From positions 1-7,503 of the forward strand of contig DMCR01000099.1 in assembly GCA_003445735.1 (NCBI GenBank): a stretch of 7,503 bases of DNA, in the 5' to 3' direction. A program made the translations under genes and the position numbers. This document shows, piece after piece, positions 7,174 through 7,503 of this stretch. Each line of letters begins with the position of its first letter. Within the stretch, counting starts at the first letter, position 1. Origin of the DNA: Cryomorphaceae bacterium (GTDB lineage: Bacteria > Bacteroidota > Bacteroidia > Flavobacteriales > Schleiferiaceae). The notes under the pieces are model-generated. The model searched no databases. It was given only the letters and a program-made list of their open reading frames with translations, and was not told where the DNA came from.

Positions 7174-7217
7174 GAAAGCGCGCACGGGTCTCCCGTGCGC
7201 GCTTTCTCTTTATTTTT
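7174..7217 (+). terminator. Very strong intrinsic terminator before purM
   Basis: A perfect 15-bp stem, GAAAGCGCGCACGGG (7174-7188) with CCCGTGCGCGCTTTC (7192-7206), has a three-base loop TCT and is followed by TCTTTATTTTT (7207-7217). It begins 18 bases after the stop of the OmpA-like gene. Its T-tract contains the -7 box proposed for purM, so the two signals share bases. Confidence 0.95.
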
Positions 7218-7218
7218 G
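7211..7218 (+). promoter_or_regulatory. purM: -7 box of purM, four bases before the ATG
   Basis: TATTTTTG is an exact TAnnTTTG match, ending four bases before the ATG at 7223. Transcription starting the usual few bases downstream would begin at or next to the A of ATG, giving a leaderless or near-leaderless message. The -33 region falls in the GC-rich terminator stem and shows no TTG. There is no Shine-Dalgarno sequence. The box also forms part of the upstream terminator's T-tract, so a chance match in T-rich DNA is possible. Confidence 0.5.
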
Positions 7219-7222
7219 CAGC

Positions 7223-7503
7223 ATGAGTACACCATCATCAGACCGTTACGCCGGTAGAGGAGTAAGCGCACAAAAAGAAGACGTCCACAACGCGATTAAA
7301 AACATCGATAAAGGTTTGTTTCCAAAAGCCTTCTGTAAAATCGTACCGGACTACTTGACCGGAGATGATGACTATTGCTTAGTCATGCATGCCGATGGTG
7401 CCGGGACAAAAAGTTCGCTTGCATACATGTATTGGAAGGAAACAGGTGATGTGAGTGTGTGGAAAGGTATTGCTCAGGATGCACTTATTATGAATATCGA
7501 TGA
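7223..7503 (+). CDS. purM: Phosphoribosylformylglycinamidine cyclo-ligase PurM (AIR synthetase), N-terminal part
   Basis: This cytoplasmic enzyme of de novo purine synthesis closes the imidazole ring of FGAM to give AIR, using ATP. Only the first 93 codons and two bases of the next are present; the TGA at the window edge is out of frame. The sequence fits the Bacteroidota form of PurM: DRYAGRGVSAQKEDVHNAIK (7-26), FPKAFCKIVPD (33-43), the PurM/PurL-superfamily ATP-site motif HADGAGTKSSLA (56-67), WKETGDVSVWKGIAQDA (71-87) and the start of the NIDD-type motif at 91-93. The ATG at 7223 is the first possible start after the terminator and gives the expected N-terminus. It lies 66 bases after the OmpA-like gene, behind a strong terminator, so it is a separate transcription unit. 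Confidence 0.93.
   Translation, partial: MSTPSSDRYAGRGVSAQKEDVHNAIKNIDKGLFPKAFCKIVPDYLTGDDDYCLVMHADGAGTKSSLAYMYWKETGDVSVWKGIAQDALIMNID

Noticed and set aside
7501..7503. TGA at the window end as a stop for purM
   Set aside because: It is out of frame: codon 93 ends at 7501 and the next codon begins with GA.

Overview
The window looks like ordinary chromosome of a free-living member of the Bacteroidota, probably a flavobacterium or relative. The evidence is a SecF half that is open at its N-terminal side as in the fused SecDF of this phylum, a type III glutamine synthetase (GlnN), a TPR/PD40/CarboxypepD-reg/OmpA envelope protein of a Bacteroidota-typical architecture, the Bacteroidota-type PurM, near absence of Shine-Dalgarno sequences, and -7 boxes of the form TAnnTTTG. 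Base composition is moderate and similar throughout. I saw no tRNA, rRNA, CRISPR array, insertion sequence, phage gene or other sign of transfer.

All genes lie on the + strand. 1-981 is the C-terminal part of SecDF, closed by an intrinsic terminator (1002-1035). 1052-2265 is a two-gene unit: a small TatA/TatB-like protein, then a calcium/sodium antiporter that begins with TTG and overlaps the previous stop codon by four bases (TTGA). A probable terminator follows (2265-2316), and a good promoter (2300-2330) leads into glnN (2353-4545), which ends at a strong terminator (4574-4609). 4652-7156 encodes an exported 834-residue protein with TPR, PD40 propeller-like, CarboxypepD-reg-like, OmpA_C and two C-terminal LysM-like segments. 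A 15-bp perfect hairpin terminator (7174-7217) closes it, and the start of purM runs off the right edge (7223-7503).

The genes form small separate transcription units, each bounded by a terminator. Two themes are envelope biogenesis (SecDF, Tat-like protein, the OmpA/LysM protein) and core metabolism (glutamine synthesis; AIR synthesis, a step of de novo purine synthesis, a pathway that consumes glutamine), but nothing shows functional coupling beyond the tat-antiporter overlap.

The points most worth a second look are the PorE-like domain order with additional LysM-like segments, and the -7-like boxes placed exactly four bases before the ATG of both the tat-like gene and purM, directly after the T-tracts of upstream terminators, which suggests leaderless or near-leaderless transcripts. 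I found no convincing undescribed system.
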